Below, piece after piece: positions 8,343 to 17,387 of a stretch of 64,000 nucleotides of DNA. Position 1 is the first letter of the stretch. The number at the start of each line of letters is the position of its first letter. The notes beneath the pieces are model-generated. The model had not been told where the DNA came from, did no database searches, and saw nothing but the letters and a program-made list of their open reading frames with translations. This DNA is from Spongiibacter pelagi (GTDB taxonomy: Bacteria; Pseudomonadota; Gammaproteobacteria; Pseudomonadales; Spongiibacteraceae), in the NCBI RefSeq assembly GCF_014705705.1, contig NZ_JACXLD010000005.1:186001-250000 (forward strand), given 5' to 3'. Made by a program: the position numbers and the translations under genes.

Positions 8343-9113
8343 TTACTGGGCGGTGTAGCCGCCATCGACAACCAGTTCAGAACCGGTCATATAAGAAGAC
8401 TCTTCCGATGCCAAAAACAGACAGGCATTGGCGATCTCAATTGGTTGGCCGAGGCGACCCATTGGGGTTTTGTCAGCGAGGCTGCTCAGCAGAGCTTGAC
8501 CTTCGGCCTCTGGCAGCATTGCCAAGCCTTTTTCGAGAATGGCGGTACGAACAACGCCGGGGTGTACGGAATTAATGCGGACGGGATAGCCTTTGTTACA
8601 GCAATCTAGCGCGGCGGATTTGGTAAATAAGCGCACGGCGCCTTTACTGGAGTTATAGGCCGCTAGCTGTGGGTTGCCGACCATGCCTTCCATTGAAGAA
8701 ATATTAATGATGGAGCCACCGGTTTCTTTCATCAATTTGATGGCCATCTGGGTGCCGAGAAATACACCTTCGGTGTTGACCGCGTGGGTGGTGCGCCAAT
8801 CTTCCAGCGTGCATTCTTCAACATCGCCGGGAATACCAATGCCGGCGTTATTCACCAGAATATCCAGCGAGGGGTAATCCGCTTGAATTTTATCGGCGAG
8901 GTTTGTCCAGGCCTCGGGCTGGGTTACGTCTAGTTGCAGGGCTTTGGCATCGCCGCCGTTTTTACGGATCGCTTGAGCAACGCGCTCGGCATCATTCATA
9001 TTAATATCGCTAACAATAACGCTGGCGCCTTCTTCGGCAAAGCGCATACAGCAGGCTTCGCCGATGCCGCTGCCGCCGCCGGTCACTACCGCGGTTTTGG
9101 ATTGTAAACGCAT
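8343..9113 (-). CDS. Short-chain dehydrogenase/reductase
   Basis: A 256-residue SDR starting at the ATG at 9111-9113 with AGGAG seven bases upstream; an in-frame start further out would run into the terminator-like hairpin. TGGGSGIG is at 11-18, Asp36 suggests NAD(H), NNAG is at 88-91, and the catalytic Ser140, Tyr153 and Lys157 are in register. The C-terminal GSELVVDGGYTAQ is typical of alcohol dehydrogenases of the cyclohexanol/cyclopentanol type and of many other SDRs. It is the first gene of the operon that continues into the esterase (39 bases later) and Baeyer-Villiger monooxygenase, so it likely makes the ketone from the alcohol. Confidence 0.9.
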   Translation of the reverse strand: MRLQSKTAVVTGGGSGIGEACCMRFAEEGASVIVSDINMNDAERVAQAIRKNGGDAKALQLDVTQPEAWTNLADKIQADYPSLDILVNNAGIGIPGDVEECTLEDWRTTHAVNTEGVFLGTQMAIKLMKETGGSIINISSMEGMVGNPQLAAYNSSKGAVRLFTKSAALDCCNKGYPVRINSVHPGVVRTAILEKGLAMLPEAEGQALLSSLADKTPMGRLGQPIEIANACLFLASEESSYMTGSELVVDGGYTAQ

Positions 9114-9135
9114 GATGTGTCTCCTGATTCTTATT

Positions 9136-9156
9136 AAAAAAGGGGGCGAACCCCCC
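9136..9156 (-). terminator. Terminator-like hairpin in the leader of the SDR-esterase-monooxygenase operon
   Basis: Read on the minus strand, GGGGG-TTCG-CCCCC is followed by six T, a textbook intrinsic terminator. It ends only 22 bases before the SDR start codon, too close for a separate promoter. The operon transcript must therefore read through it, or it acts as an attenuator. No leader peptide was identified. Confidence 0.75.
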
Positions 9157-9221
9157 AAAGCATTGCCTGGAGTTGGGGTCTAGCAAATCTGGGATCTAAC
9201 TTTAGGGCTGAGGAGGAGGTT

Positions 9222-9284
9222 CGACCATGTGGGAAAAGGACAGGAATTTGTGCGCTCCTGTCAGCTAAAAACAAAAAATGGTCG
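9222..9284. promoter_or_regulatory. Nested inverted repeat between the operon and its divergent AraC regulator
   Basis: CGACCAT (9222-9228) pairs with ATGGTCG (9278-9284), and inside it GACAGGA (9239-9245) pairs with TCCTGTC (9256-9262). The dyad lies in the 265-base divergent intergenic region and is a natural candidate for an operator. Which protein binds is not shown by the sequence. Confidence 0.45.
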
Positions 9285-9378
9285 GCGTTTCTGTGTTGCG
9301 GTGGGCTCCGGCACTGCCTAAAATCAAGGCCTGAGACGAATATAAATAATGCTAACAGTCCCCGAGTTTAAATAAGCC

Positions 9379-10398
9379 ATGCGAGCCGGAATTACCGCCC
9401 ATCACATCAAGGGTTTTCGCCCCAGTTTGAACGCCATGCGTGGGCTGGGTTTTGAGGCAGAGCTGTGTCTGGTTGGAACCGGGCTGACCGAGACCGATTT
9501 AGATCGCGACGATGCTTCCTGCACTTGGGAGCAGGAACTGCGCTTTAACGAGAACTTGTTGGCGCTGTCAAAAGACCCCTGTTTGGGCTTGGTATTAGCC
9601 GAGGCTTACCCTCTGCCAATATATGGTTTAGTTGGCTACGCCCTGTTAAGTGCGCCGACTTTTCGCCATGCGCTGGCGATTATCGAAAGTTATATTGACC
9701 TGACTTATACCGTTTGTGATTTTCGCTTTGAAATCACGGGTGACACCGCCAGCCTGATTTTGCGCGATAAATTCCCGATACCGGCCAAGCTTAAATCCAT
9801 GTTGGTGGACCGCGATTTGGCCTGCTGCGCGGCGGCCTTGTCTGAATGTTTGGGGCAGACGATTGATTTAACCGAGGTGCGTTTGACTCACAATGGTTTC
9901 AATCATGCTCGTCGCTACGAAGATTTTTTTGCGTGTCCGGTACGCTTTAATGAAAATGAGACACGCCTGAGCTTTGATGTGAAATTGCTCGACCGAGCGC
10001 TGCCCATGCGCGACAGTCAGGCGTCACAGTTGTTTGATCAACAATGCCAGTTAATGCTGTCGCGGTTAAGCAAGCAGGGCGATTTTATTGAAGCTATCCG
10101 CCAGAAAATTCTGGCCAAGCCCGGCCATAGCTTTCCCGATGTGGAAACCGTAGCCGAGCAAATGGCGATTTCTGTGCGAACCCTGCGCCGCCGTTTGGCG
10201 GAAGAGGGCACCAGCTATCGCACTATTCTCGATGATATTCGCTATGATCTGGCCAAGGATTATCTCAGCCAGAGCCGCCTTTCCCTCGATATGATTTCCG
10301 AATTGCTGGGCTACAATGATGCCGCCAGCTTTTCTCACGCCTTTAAGCGCTGGAGTAATCAGACACCCAGTGGCTGGCGCCGCGCCAACGCCGACTGA
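9379..10398 (+). CDS. AraC-family transcriptional regulator
   Basis: A 339-residue regulator of the OruR/ArgR-like AraC subgroup. Residues of about 1-200 form the Arabinose_bd-type sensing domain and the last 90 or so form the double helix-turn-helix. The first helix-turn-helix is visible in VAEQMAISVRTLRRRLAEEG and the second in DMISELLGYNDAASFSHAFKRW, ending PSGWRR. It is divergent from the SDR-esterase-Baeyer-Villiger operon, with a nested dyad between them, so control of that operon in response to its substrate is the obvious inference. It could also act on the RND genes 100 bases downstream. Confidence 0.92.
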   Translation: MRAGITAHHIKGFRPSLNAMRGLGFEAELCLVGTGLTETDLDRDDASCTWEQELRFNENLLALSKDPCLGLVLAEAYPLPIYGLVGYALLSAPTFRHALAIIESYIDLTYTVCDFRFEITGDTASLILRDKFPIPAKLKSMLVDRDLACCAAALSECLGQTIDLTEVRLTHNGFNHARRYEDFFACPVRFNENETRLSFDVKLLDRALPMRDSQASQLFDQQCQLMLSRLSKQGDFIEAIRQKILAKPGHSFPDVETVAEQMAISVRTLRRRLAEEGTSYRTILDDIRYDLAKDYLSQSRLSLDMISELLGYNDAASFSHAFKRWSNQTPSGWRRANAD

Positions 10399-10503
10399 CG
10401 GTTAATTCTTCTCTTCCTAAACATACAAATGACATCGTTGCTGGTGTAGTCTTTGCGCCTTCACGTCTTATATTTTTACACCGACTCTTTTTAGGAAGTG
10501 CGC

Positions 10504-11637
10504 ATGAATACTCGTCGCTGGTTAATCACACTTGCTGCCTGCGTGGTGGTGCTACTGGTATTGGCGGGCGTTAAATATCAGCATATTCAAGCGGCCATTG
10601 CCTTTGGTCAATCCTTTCCTGAACCCTCTGCAACCGTGCAGGCGATGACCGTGCAGTTAGAGCCGGTTGAGCAGCGCGTAAATACCATCGGCGAAGTGCT
10701 TACGCCACAACAATTGATGCTGCGCTCTGAGCTGGCCGGGCGTATTGAGTCGGTAGCGATGGTGTCGGGTCAGTCGGTAAAAAAAGGGCAAGTGCTATTG
10801 CAATTGGATATTCGCGATGACCGTGCGCGCTTAGAGGCGGCTGCGGCGCGGGCTAAACTAGCGGAACTCAAACTAAAGCGTGCTCAGCGTTTGCTGAAAA
10901 GTCGCACAGCGAGTCAGGATGATGTGGATCAAGCGCAGGCGGAGTTTGATATTGCGCGCGCTTCGGTGACTGAACTGAAGGCAATCATCGACAAGAAAAC
11001 GCTGGTCGCGCCGTTTGATGCGGTAGTGGGTTTACATCACTTGGAAGTGGGTGAATATCTGGATGCCAATACCGAACTTGTGGAATTGGTTGGCGAACAC
11101 GGCGCACTGTGGGTCGATTTTAATTTGCCGCTCAGTCAGGGTGAGGTGGCTTTGGGTGAAACGGTTGTTATTGAATTACCTGCCGGTGAATCTCGGCAAC
11201 AGGTTTCGGCGCAGGTGATTGCGCGCAGTCCCGGCCTTTCTGAAATGTCCCGCAATCGTCACTACCGAGCCGAATTGCAAGACGGTGCGGTATTACCTGT
11301 AAATGCGGTAGTTAATGTCAGTGTGTCCGTGGCAAGCCGTGAGGGTATGCGTGTGCCGACCACGGCGGTGCAGCGCGATCCACTTGGTAGTTATGTTTTC
11401 CGTTTGGAAAAAGAAGGCAAGGCTTATCGCGCCCAGCGTCAGGGTGTAAAACTCGGCGCTGAAAGTGCTCAGTGGGTTAGCGTTACAGAGGGTTTACAGG
11501 CGGGAATGCTCATAGCCACCAGCGGTGCCTTTAAACTGGCTCACGGTATGTTGGCCTATGTGGGAACACGCCCAGATGGCACCGTAGAAGTGAGAGCTAG
11601 CGCTGCGGCCCCTGTCGAGGAAGCAAGCGATGAGTGA
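10504..11637 (+). CDS. RND efflux periplasmic adaptor (membrane fusion protein)
   Basis: A 377-residue adaptor from the ATG at 10504, with AGGAAG five bases upstream (an in-frame GTG at 10498 lies inside that site). One N-terminal membrane anchor (about 8-24) is followed by the lipoyl half-motifs (RSELAGRIESVAMVSGQSVKKGQ and LVAPFDAVVGLHHLEVGEY), an alpha-helical hairpin with Lys/Ala-rich heptads between them, and a beta-barrel/membrane-proximal domain. It is not a lipoprotein. It overlaps the RND pump gene by eight bases. No outer-membrane channel gene is adjacent, so the pump must borrow a TolC-type protein. Confidence 0.92.
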   Translation: MNTRRWLITLAACVVVLLVLAGVKYQHIQAAIAFGQSFPEPSATVQAMTVQLEPVEQRVNTIGEVLTPQQLMLRSELAGRIESVAMVSGQSVKKGQVLLQLDIRDDRARLEAAAARAKLAELKLKRAQRLLKSRTASQDDVDQAQAEFDIARASVTELKAIIDKKTLVAPFDAVVGLHHLEVGEYLDANTELVELVGEHGALWVDFNLPLSQGEVALGETVVIELPAGESRQQVSAQVIARSPGLSEMSRNRHYRAELQDGAVLPVNAVVNVSVSVASREGMRVPTTAVQRDPLGSYVFRLEKEGKAYRAQRQGVKLGAESAQWVSVTEGLQAGMLIATSGAFKLAHGMLAYVGTRPDGTVEVRASAAAPVEEASDE

Positions 11638-14600
11638 TGCCAAACCGGGACTCACCGATATTTTTGTCACCCGCCCGGTGCTGGCCTTGGTGATTTCACT
11701 GGTGCTGGTGATTGCTGGCCTCAAGGCCGCCAAAGAAATTCCGGTGCTGGAATACCCGCAAATTGAAAGCTCCTCGCTGGTTATTAGCACTGCCTATGTT
11801 GGCGCTTCGGCAAAAACAGTACAGGGCTTTATTACTGATCCGATAGAGCGGGTTGCCTCAACCGTGCCGGGGGTGGATTACGTAGACTCCATGACCTTGG
11901 CGGGGATGAGTACGGTAAATGTCTGGCTGAAACTGAATGAAGACAGCGCCGATGCCTTGGCGGAATTAAATTCGCGCCTCAGCCAGATTCGTTTTGAACT
12001 CCCTGCGGGCGCTGAAGATCCGGCAGTAACCGTGCAACGAGCCGACCGCGCCGGCGCTTTATTCTATTTGGATGTCGTCACTGAGAATTTCAGCCGCGCC
12101 GCCGTCACCGATTATCTACAGCGTTTTGTCACACCAGAAATGGCCTCTATCAATGGCGTGCAACGTATCGGTCTTGAGGGCGGTCGCAATCCGGCCATGC
12201 GTTTATGGCTCGATCCCGATGCGATGGCGGCTTTTAATATCAGTGCGCCAGAACTGCGGGCGGCGCTGAATGCAAATAACGTTATTGCCACAATTGGTCA
12301 CAGCGAAAATGCCAATCAGCGTATTAACTTGCTTACCAATACCACCATGCAGACCCAGGCGGATTTTGAGAATTTGGTTTTGCGTAAATCTGCGGATGGC
12401 TCCCTGCTGCGTTTGAAGGATATTGCGCGGGTTGAGTTGGGTGAGGAAGAGGGCGAACTCATTGCCCGCTACAGCCAGCAAGATGCGGTTTATATCTCGG
12501 TGTGGCCTCTGCCTGGCGCTAATGAAATTGCCATTGGCGATGAACTTTATGTACTGCTGGACCAGTTAAATAATCAGCTGCCCGACGGCATGGAAATACG
12601 TCCGGCTTACGATGGCACCTTATATATGCGCGATTCGATTCGCGAAATTTTCACCACACTGGCCGAAACTATTATTCTGGTTGGGGTGGTGGTGTTGGCG
12701 CTGATGGGGTCTTTCCGCACTGCGCTTGTGCCACTGGTGACCATTCCTATTTCCCTATTGGGCGCGGTGGCCGCCATTACCATGATGGGTTTTTCCCTGA
12801 ACCTACTGACCATTCTCGCCATTGTATTGGCGGTGGGTTTGGTGGTGGATGACGCCATTGTTGTGGTGGAAAACGTCTCTCGTTATATGCGTGAAGGTAA
12901 AACGCGCACTCAGGCGGCACTGGCCTCTTCCCGGCAATTATTTTCGCCCATTGTGGGCATGACGATTACCTTGGCGGCAGTGTATGCTCCGATTGGTTTT
13001 CTCTCGGGTTTAACCGGTGTTTTATTTAAGGAATTCGCCTTTACCCTCTCGGTCGCCGTGCTGATTTCCGGTGTGGTGGCTTTAACCCTGTCGCCAATTA
13101 TGAGCGCTTACGCCAATGCCGAGGGTGGCCGTGAAAGTGGTATGACCCAGTGGGTCAATCGCCGCTTTGATGATTTGCATATTCGCTATGGGCGTTTGCT
13201 GAGTCGGGTGCTCGAATGGCGCTGGCAAATATTGGTGATCGGTGTATTTATCAGCCTGTTAATCGTGCCGTTCTATTTATTCTCGCAAAAAGAGCTGGCG
13301 CCAATTGAAGATCAAAGTGCGATAAATATCATCATTGATGCGCCGTCGACCGCCTCGCTGGAATACACCGAGGACTATATGCACGATGCCATTGATATTC
13401 TGCACCAAACGCCGGGGGTGAAATACACCTGGCAGGTGGTGCGGGCCAATGCGGGATTTGGCGGCATTATTTTCGATAGCATCGATCAGCGAGACAAGAG
13501 CGTTCACGAATTGCTGCCCGAGGTTTTTCAATACGCCTCTAGTATTACCGGCTTGCGGGTTTTCCCCATGCTGTTTCCTGCGTTGCCATCGGCGGGACAG
13601 TTCGACGTTGAAATGGTGGTGCAATCTTCCAATGACCCCATGGCAATGAAGCAGTATGCGGATCAATTGATTGGGGCGGCCTACCAGAGTGGCCGCTTTA
13701 TGTTTGTCGACACCGACCTGAAAACCGATATGCCTGAAGTGCGGTTTTTGTTAGATCGTCAGCGTATTGCTGATTTGGGCATGGATTTGGCCTCGGTCAG
13801 TCAGCAGCTTGGGGTGTTGTTGTCCGGGAACTACGTCAATCGTTTTGATATGAACGGCAAGGCGTATCAAGTGATTCCGATGGTTGAGGGCAAGGATCGA
13901 GCAGATCCAGAATCCTTAATGGATTTACTGCTGCGCACCCCCAGTGGTGATTTGGTGCCGCTGGCCTCCGTGGCGCAACTGGATTATGCGGTTGCTCCTC
14001 GGGTACTGGGTAAATTCCAGCAGAAAAATGCCTTCCGCATTATGGGCGGTGTGCAACCCGGTACGACGAAAGAACAGGGGCTGGCGATTTTAGAAGCGGC
14101 CGCAGCGGAGATATTGCCGGCGGGTTACAGCATTGATTACGCCGGCGAGTCGCGCCAGATTCGCAAAGAGGGCAGTACGCTGGTGGGTATTCTCGGCATC
14201 GCCTTACTGTTTGTGTATTTTGTGCTGGCGATCCAGTTCAACAGTTTTCGCGATCCCTTAGTGGTGTTGTTGGGTTCAGTGCCTTTGGCCTTGGCGGGGG
14301 CGCTATTGATTCCATTTTTGGAATGGACCACGGTGAATATTTATTCCCAAATCGGCTTTATTACCCTCACCGGCTTAGTCGCAAAAAACGGGATTTTGAT
14401 TGTCGAGTTTGCCAATCACTTACAGTCGGAAGGCCTAAGTAAATTGCGGGCAATTCAAGGGGCTGCCGAAACGCGTTTGCGCCCGGTTTTAATGACCACA
14501 GCAGCAACGGTGTTGGGTCATTTCCCGCTAGTGCTCGTGAGCGGAGCGGGGGCGGAAGCGCGAAATAGTATTGGTATCGTCTTGGTTGTGGGGATGGTGA

Positions 14601-14725
14601 TCGGCACCCTATTTACACTGTTTGTGCTGCCTTGCCTCTATCTTGTTGTGGCGCGGGAGCACAGTGGTTCGGAAGTCGATCCCGGCCACGATGCGGATAA
14701 AGCCGCATCGGTATCCTACGGCTAG
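11630..14725 (+). CDS. RND efflux transporter, inner-membrane pump
   Basis: A 1031-residue proton-driven pump of the hydrophobe/amphiphile efflux family, with twelve predicted membrane helices and two large periplasmic loops. The proton-relay Asp pair is visible in AVGLVVDDAIVVVENV in helix 4, and the related second-half segment GLVAKNGILIVEFAN carries the partner Lys. The start FVTRPVLALVISLVLVIAGLKAAKEIPVLEYPQI is typical. It overlaps the adaptor gene, making a two-gene operon. Its stop lies three bases from the convergent MFS gene with no terminator in between. Likely cargo is toxic hydrophobic substrate or intermediates of the neighbouring pathway (inference). Confidence 0.94.
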   Translation: MSDAKPGLTDIFVTRPVLALVISLVLVIAGLKAAKEIPVLEYPQIESSSLVISTAYVGASAKTVQGFITDPIERVASTVPGVDYVDSMTLAGMSTVNVWLKLNEDSADALAELNSRLSQIRFELPAGAEDPAVTVQRADRAGALFYLDVVTENFSRAAVTDYLQRFVTPEMASINGVQRIGLEGGRNPAMRLWLDPDAMAAFNISAPELRAALNANNVIATIGHSENANQRINLLTNTTMQTQADFENLVLRKSADGSLLRLKDIARVELGEEEGELIARYSQQDAVYISVWPLPGANEIAIGDELYVLLDQLNNQLPDGMEIRPAYDGTLYMRDSIREIFTTLAETIILVGVVVLALMGSFRTALVPLVTIPISLLGAVAAITMMGFSLNLLTILAIVLAVGLVVDDAIVVVENVSRYMREGKTRTQAALASSRQLFSPIVGMTITLAAVYAPIGFLSGLTGVLFKEFAFTLSVAVLISGVVALTLSPIMSAYANAEGGRESGMTQWVNRRFDDLHIRYGRLLSRVLEWRWQILVIGVFISLLIVPFYLFSQKELAPIEDQSAINIIIDAPSTASLEYTEDYMHDAIDILHQTPGVKYTWQVVRANAGFGGIIFDSIDQRDKSVHELLPEVFQYASSITGLRVFPMLFPALPSAGQFDVEMVVQSSNDPMAMKQYADQLIGAAYQSGRFMFVDTDLKTDMPEVRFLLDRQRIADLGMDLASVSQQLGVLLSGNYVNRFDMNGKAYQVIPMVEGKDRADPESLMDLLLRTPSGDLVPLASVAQLDYAVAPRVLGKFQQKNAFRIMGGVQPGTTKEQGLAILEAAAAEILPAGYSIDYAGESRQIRKEGSTLVGILGIALLFVYFVLAIQFNSFRDPLVVLLGSVPLALAGALLIPFLEWTTVNIYSQIGFITLTGLVAKNGILIVEFANHLQSEGLSKLRAIQGAAETRLRPVLMTTAATVLGHFPLVLVSGAGAEARNSIGIVLVVGMVIGTLFTLFVLPCLYLVVAREHSGSEVDPGHDADKAASVSYG

Positions 14726-14728
14726 CGT

Positions 14729-16063
14729 TTATTGCATCTCTTGCGGGCTGACTTTCCAAGTGCATAACGCGGCCGCTAAAGCGGGGATTGCGAACAGAAT
14801 AAACAACACGGGAATCGATAAGCCGAAGCCCATGAGTACACCGGCGAGCAAGGGGCTGATTACCGCTCCTGCTCGTCCTAGTCCCGCCGCCCAGCCAAGC
14901 CCGGTACTGCGAATCTGCGCGGGGTAAACCGCCAGCGCAATATTGTATAAATTGGAAAATGCGCCCATCAGCGTTATGCCAATTAAAAACAGCATTATCC
15001 AGATCGCAAAATAAGGGATGCTATTAATAACGCTGGTCATGCCGCCCACAATAAAAATACAAATCGTGCCCAGCACAAAGCCCCCGGCAATCAATTTATT
15101 TAGGGCAATTTTCTTCGCCAAATACCCCATCAACATGGTGCCAATAATCGAGCCGAACGGAATCGCGGCGGTGCCTTGAATGGCCTTTTGCTGAGACAGG
15201 CCCGCATTGCTCAATACTTGTGGCATCCAACTGCTGATGAAATACACCACCACAAAGCCGGTAAAAAATGCCGCCCAAGTGAGCAGGGTTGTATTGCGGC
15301 GGTTGGGCGTGAGCAGGGAATTAACGGTGGCTTTTTCTTCGGTTTCGCTTTGACTCACAAACGGCAGCTCATTAACTTGCGGCTGGCCGATAAAACCCAA
15401 AATACGATTCACTTTTTCCAGTGCCGTTGCCGGATGCCGTTTTAGGGTAAAGGCGATCGATTCCGGAACAAAAATCTGACTTAACACGCCCACCACAACT
15501 GTAAGCAAACCGGCGTAAAGAAAAATAGGTTTCCAGCCCAGCGATTCGATCAGGGCGCCGGTAAGCATGCCGCCAATAACTGCGCCGAGTGAGGCACCGG
15601 CCACCATAATAGAAATAATTAATACGCGGTGCTTGGCGGGGCTGAACTCGCCCATCAAGGGTGTTAGCGATGCCACTAGCAGGCCCAGCGCTAGCCCGGC
15701 AACAGCGCGCAGTATCATCAGCTCCACGGCATTGCTGCACAGCATAATGGCACTGGTCATCAGCCCGGCCATAATCAGCGAGCCGCTCACTGCAATACGG
15801 CGGCCGTAGCGGTCGGCAATCCATGATAGAAACATAGCGCCCAAGGTCATACCGAACACGCCGGCACTTAATACCAAGCCCATTTTCTCAGCGGGGATTC
15901 CCCAATCGGCGCTGATGGCGGGTGAGGCGTAGGCGATCACCACAATATCAAAGCCCTCGATCATACTGGCCAACATACCCAGCGTGAGAATCAGCCATTG
16001 CATGGGCGTCAGTGAGTTGGGGTGGAGAATCTCCTGGGAATCAGTGGAGGGGCTAGCTGCCAT
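14729..16063 (-). CDS. MFS transporter, aromatic acid:H+ symporter type
   Basis: A 444-residue, twelve-helix major facilitator from the ATG at 16061-16063; an in-frame start 66 bases upstream adds only a non-conserved extension. The motif in helix 1 (IEGFDIVVIAYASP) has the DGFD...P pattern of the AAHS family (4-hydroxybenzoate and protocatechuate importers), and the loop 2-3 motif reads DRYGRRIAVSG. It would import an aromatic or other organic acid with protons. Substrate is unknown. It converges on the RND gene and is divergent from the methyltransferase operon. Confidence 0.87.
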   Translation of the reverse strand: MAASPSTDSQEILHPNSLTPMQWLILTLGMLASMIEGFDIVVIAYASPAISADWGIPAEKMGLVLSAGVFGMTLGAMFLSWIADRYGRRIAVSGSLIMAGLMTSAIMLCSNAVELMILRAVAGLALGLLVASLTPLMGEFSPAKHRVLIISIMVAGASLGAVIGGMLTGALIESLGWKPIFLYAGLLTVVVGVLSQIFVPESIAFTLKRHPATALEKVNRILGFIGQPQVNELPFVSQSETEEKATVNSLLTPNRRNTTLLTWAAFFTGFVVVYFISSWMPQVLSNAGLSQQKAIQGTAAIPFGSIIGTMLMGYLAKKIALNKLIAGGFVLGTICIFIVGGMTSVINSIPYFAIWIMLFLIGITLMGAFSNLYNIALAVYPAQIRSTGLGWAAGLGRAGAVISPLLAGVLMGFGLSIPVLFILFAIPALAAALCTWKVSPQEMQ

Positions 16064-16147
16064 GTTAGTGCTCTCTGTTTTTATAAATGTTGTTTTAATA
16101 AATAAACACCTATGATGATTAGTTGCCATGATAACGAGCTTGAGCTC

Positions 16148-16189
16148 GGGTTGATAGTTCCGGGTTGGTAGTTCTGGGTTGATAGATCG
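16148..16189 (+). repeat. Three tandem 14-base repeats upstream of the methyltransferase operon
   Basis: GGGTTGATAGTTCC, GGGTTGGTAGTTCT and GGGTTGATAGATCG follow each other without a gap. They lie 41 bases upstream of the -35-like element at 16230, a position suited to activator or repressor binding. Recent slippage with no function is the alternative. Confidence 0.75.
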
Positions 16190-16229
16190 AAAGTTGACCC
16201 AGAATCACAAAATCAGTTGAGCTGTGTCG

Positions 16230-16256
16230 TGATCCAAGGCTGAAGTCGTGGCGTAT
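16230..16256 (+). promoter_or_regulatory. ECF sigma factor (RpoE/ChrR-type) promoter candidate
   Basis: TGATCC (16230-16235), a 16-base spacer and CGTAT (16252-16256) match, as I recall it, the promoter pattern of the ChrR-controlled sigma-E (ECF11) group that responds to singlet oxygen, whose regulon commonly includes cfa-type methyltransferase genes. A start site near 16263 would leave a leader of about 24 bases with GGAG before the ATG at 16287. No rpoE-chrR pair is in the window. Confidence 0.6.
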
Positions 16257-16286
16257 TGAGGAATCTAAACCTCACGGAGCAGCATC

Positions 16287-17387
16287 ATGCAGGCAGGATC
16301 ATCTTTCGTTTTTAATGCGGTGGAGCGGGGCTGGGTGCCCGATGGGATTCTGCGGCGCGGTATTCGCCACTTAATGGGCGATCGCTTGCGGGAAATTGGG
16401 GTTTCGGATTGTGAGCGCGTCATTACCGACAAGGCCAATTTCGTAAAGCAGATCGCTGAATCGGATGTTGCGATTTCCACTCAAGAAGCCAATGAGCAAC
16501 ATTACGAACTGCCAACCTCATTTTTTCAACATATTCTCGGCAAGCATCTTAAATACAGTTGCTGCTATTGGGAGTCAGGCGAGAAAAGTCTTGATGGGGC
16601 CAGCGAAGCGGCCTTGGCGCAAGTTTGTGAGCGCGCTCAGTTAGAGGATGGTCAGGCTATTCTTGAGTTGGGTTGCGGCTGGGGCTCGTTGAGTTTATGG
16701 ATGGCCGCCCACTACCCAAATTCAACGATTACCGCAGTGAGTAATTCATCCACCCAAAAGCAGTTTATTGACGAGCAGGCGGCGTCGCGGGGCTTAACCA
16801 ACCTGACCGTGATCACCGCGGATATGAATGTGTTTGAGCTGCCATCGCAAAGTGTGGACCGGGTGGTGTCGGTAGAAATGTTTGAGCATATGCGTAATCA
16901 CGCGGAGCTTTACCGGCGAATTAATAGCTGGCTCAAGCCCGGCGGAAAATTCTTCAAACATATTTTTGTGCACCGCAATGCCCCTTACTTTTTTGAATAT
17001 AAAGGGCCATCTGACTGGATGAGCCGCTACTTCTTTGCAGGCGGCATGATGCCCTCAGATGATTTGCCGCACTGGCATCAACGCGATTTGATCTTGGCAC
17101 AGCAGTGGCGCTTGGACGGGCGTCACTACCAAAAAACCGCCGCCGCATGGCTGGAGAATATGGATGCCAGCCGTGCGCAGTTAATGCCAATTCTGGCCGA
17201 CACCTACGGCGAAGAAAACAAATTACAGTGGTGGAATCGCTGGCGGATTTTCTTTATCTCGGTTGAGGAATTATTTGGTTACCGCGAAGGGCAAGAGTGG
17301 TGGGTGAGCCATTACTTGTTTGAAAAGCGCAGCGATGCTGCACAGACACAAGCGTCGCAAGAGAAACCCAGTGACCAACTTCATTAA
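16287..17387 (+). CDS. SAM-dependent methyltransferase, coclaurine N-methyltransferase-like branch of the CFA synthase family
   Basis: A 366-residue cytoplasmic methyltransferase. The SAM-binding motif LELGCGWGS is at 126-134, followed by the conserved EMFEHM segment. The C-terminal half (KHIFVHR, DWMSRYFFAGGMMPS, HYQKTAAAWLENMD, FGYREGQEWWVSHYLF) resembles plant coclaurine N-methyltransferases more than E. coli Cfa. Bacterial members sit with DUF2878 and DUF1295 genes, and related enzymes methylate or cyclopropanate unsaturated lipid chains. The product here is unknown. It leads a four-gene operon in which every junction overlaps, behind a likely ECF-type promoter. Confidence 0.88.
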   Translation: MQAGSSFVFNAVERGWVPDGILRRGIRHLMGDRLREIGVSDCERVITDKANFVKQIAESDVAISTQEANEQHYELPTSFFQHILGKHLKYSCCYWESGEKSLDGASEAALAQVCERAQLEDGQAILELGCGWGSLSLWMAAHYPNSTITAVSNSSTQKQFIDEQAASRGLTNLTVITADMNVFELPSQSVDRVVSVEMFEHMRNHAELYRRINSWLKPGGKFFKHIFVHRNAPYFFEYKGPSDWMSRYFFAGGMMPSDDLPHWHQRDLILAQQWRLDGRHYQKTAAAWLENMDASRAQLMPILADTYGEENKLQWWNRWRIFFISVEELFGYREGQEWWVSHYLFEKRSDAAQTQASQEKPSDQLH

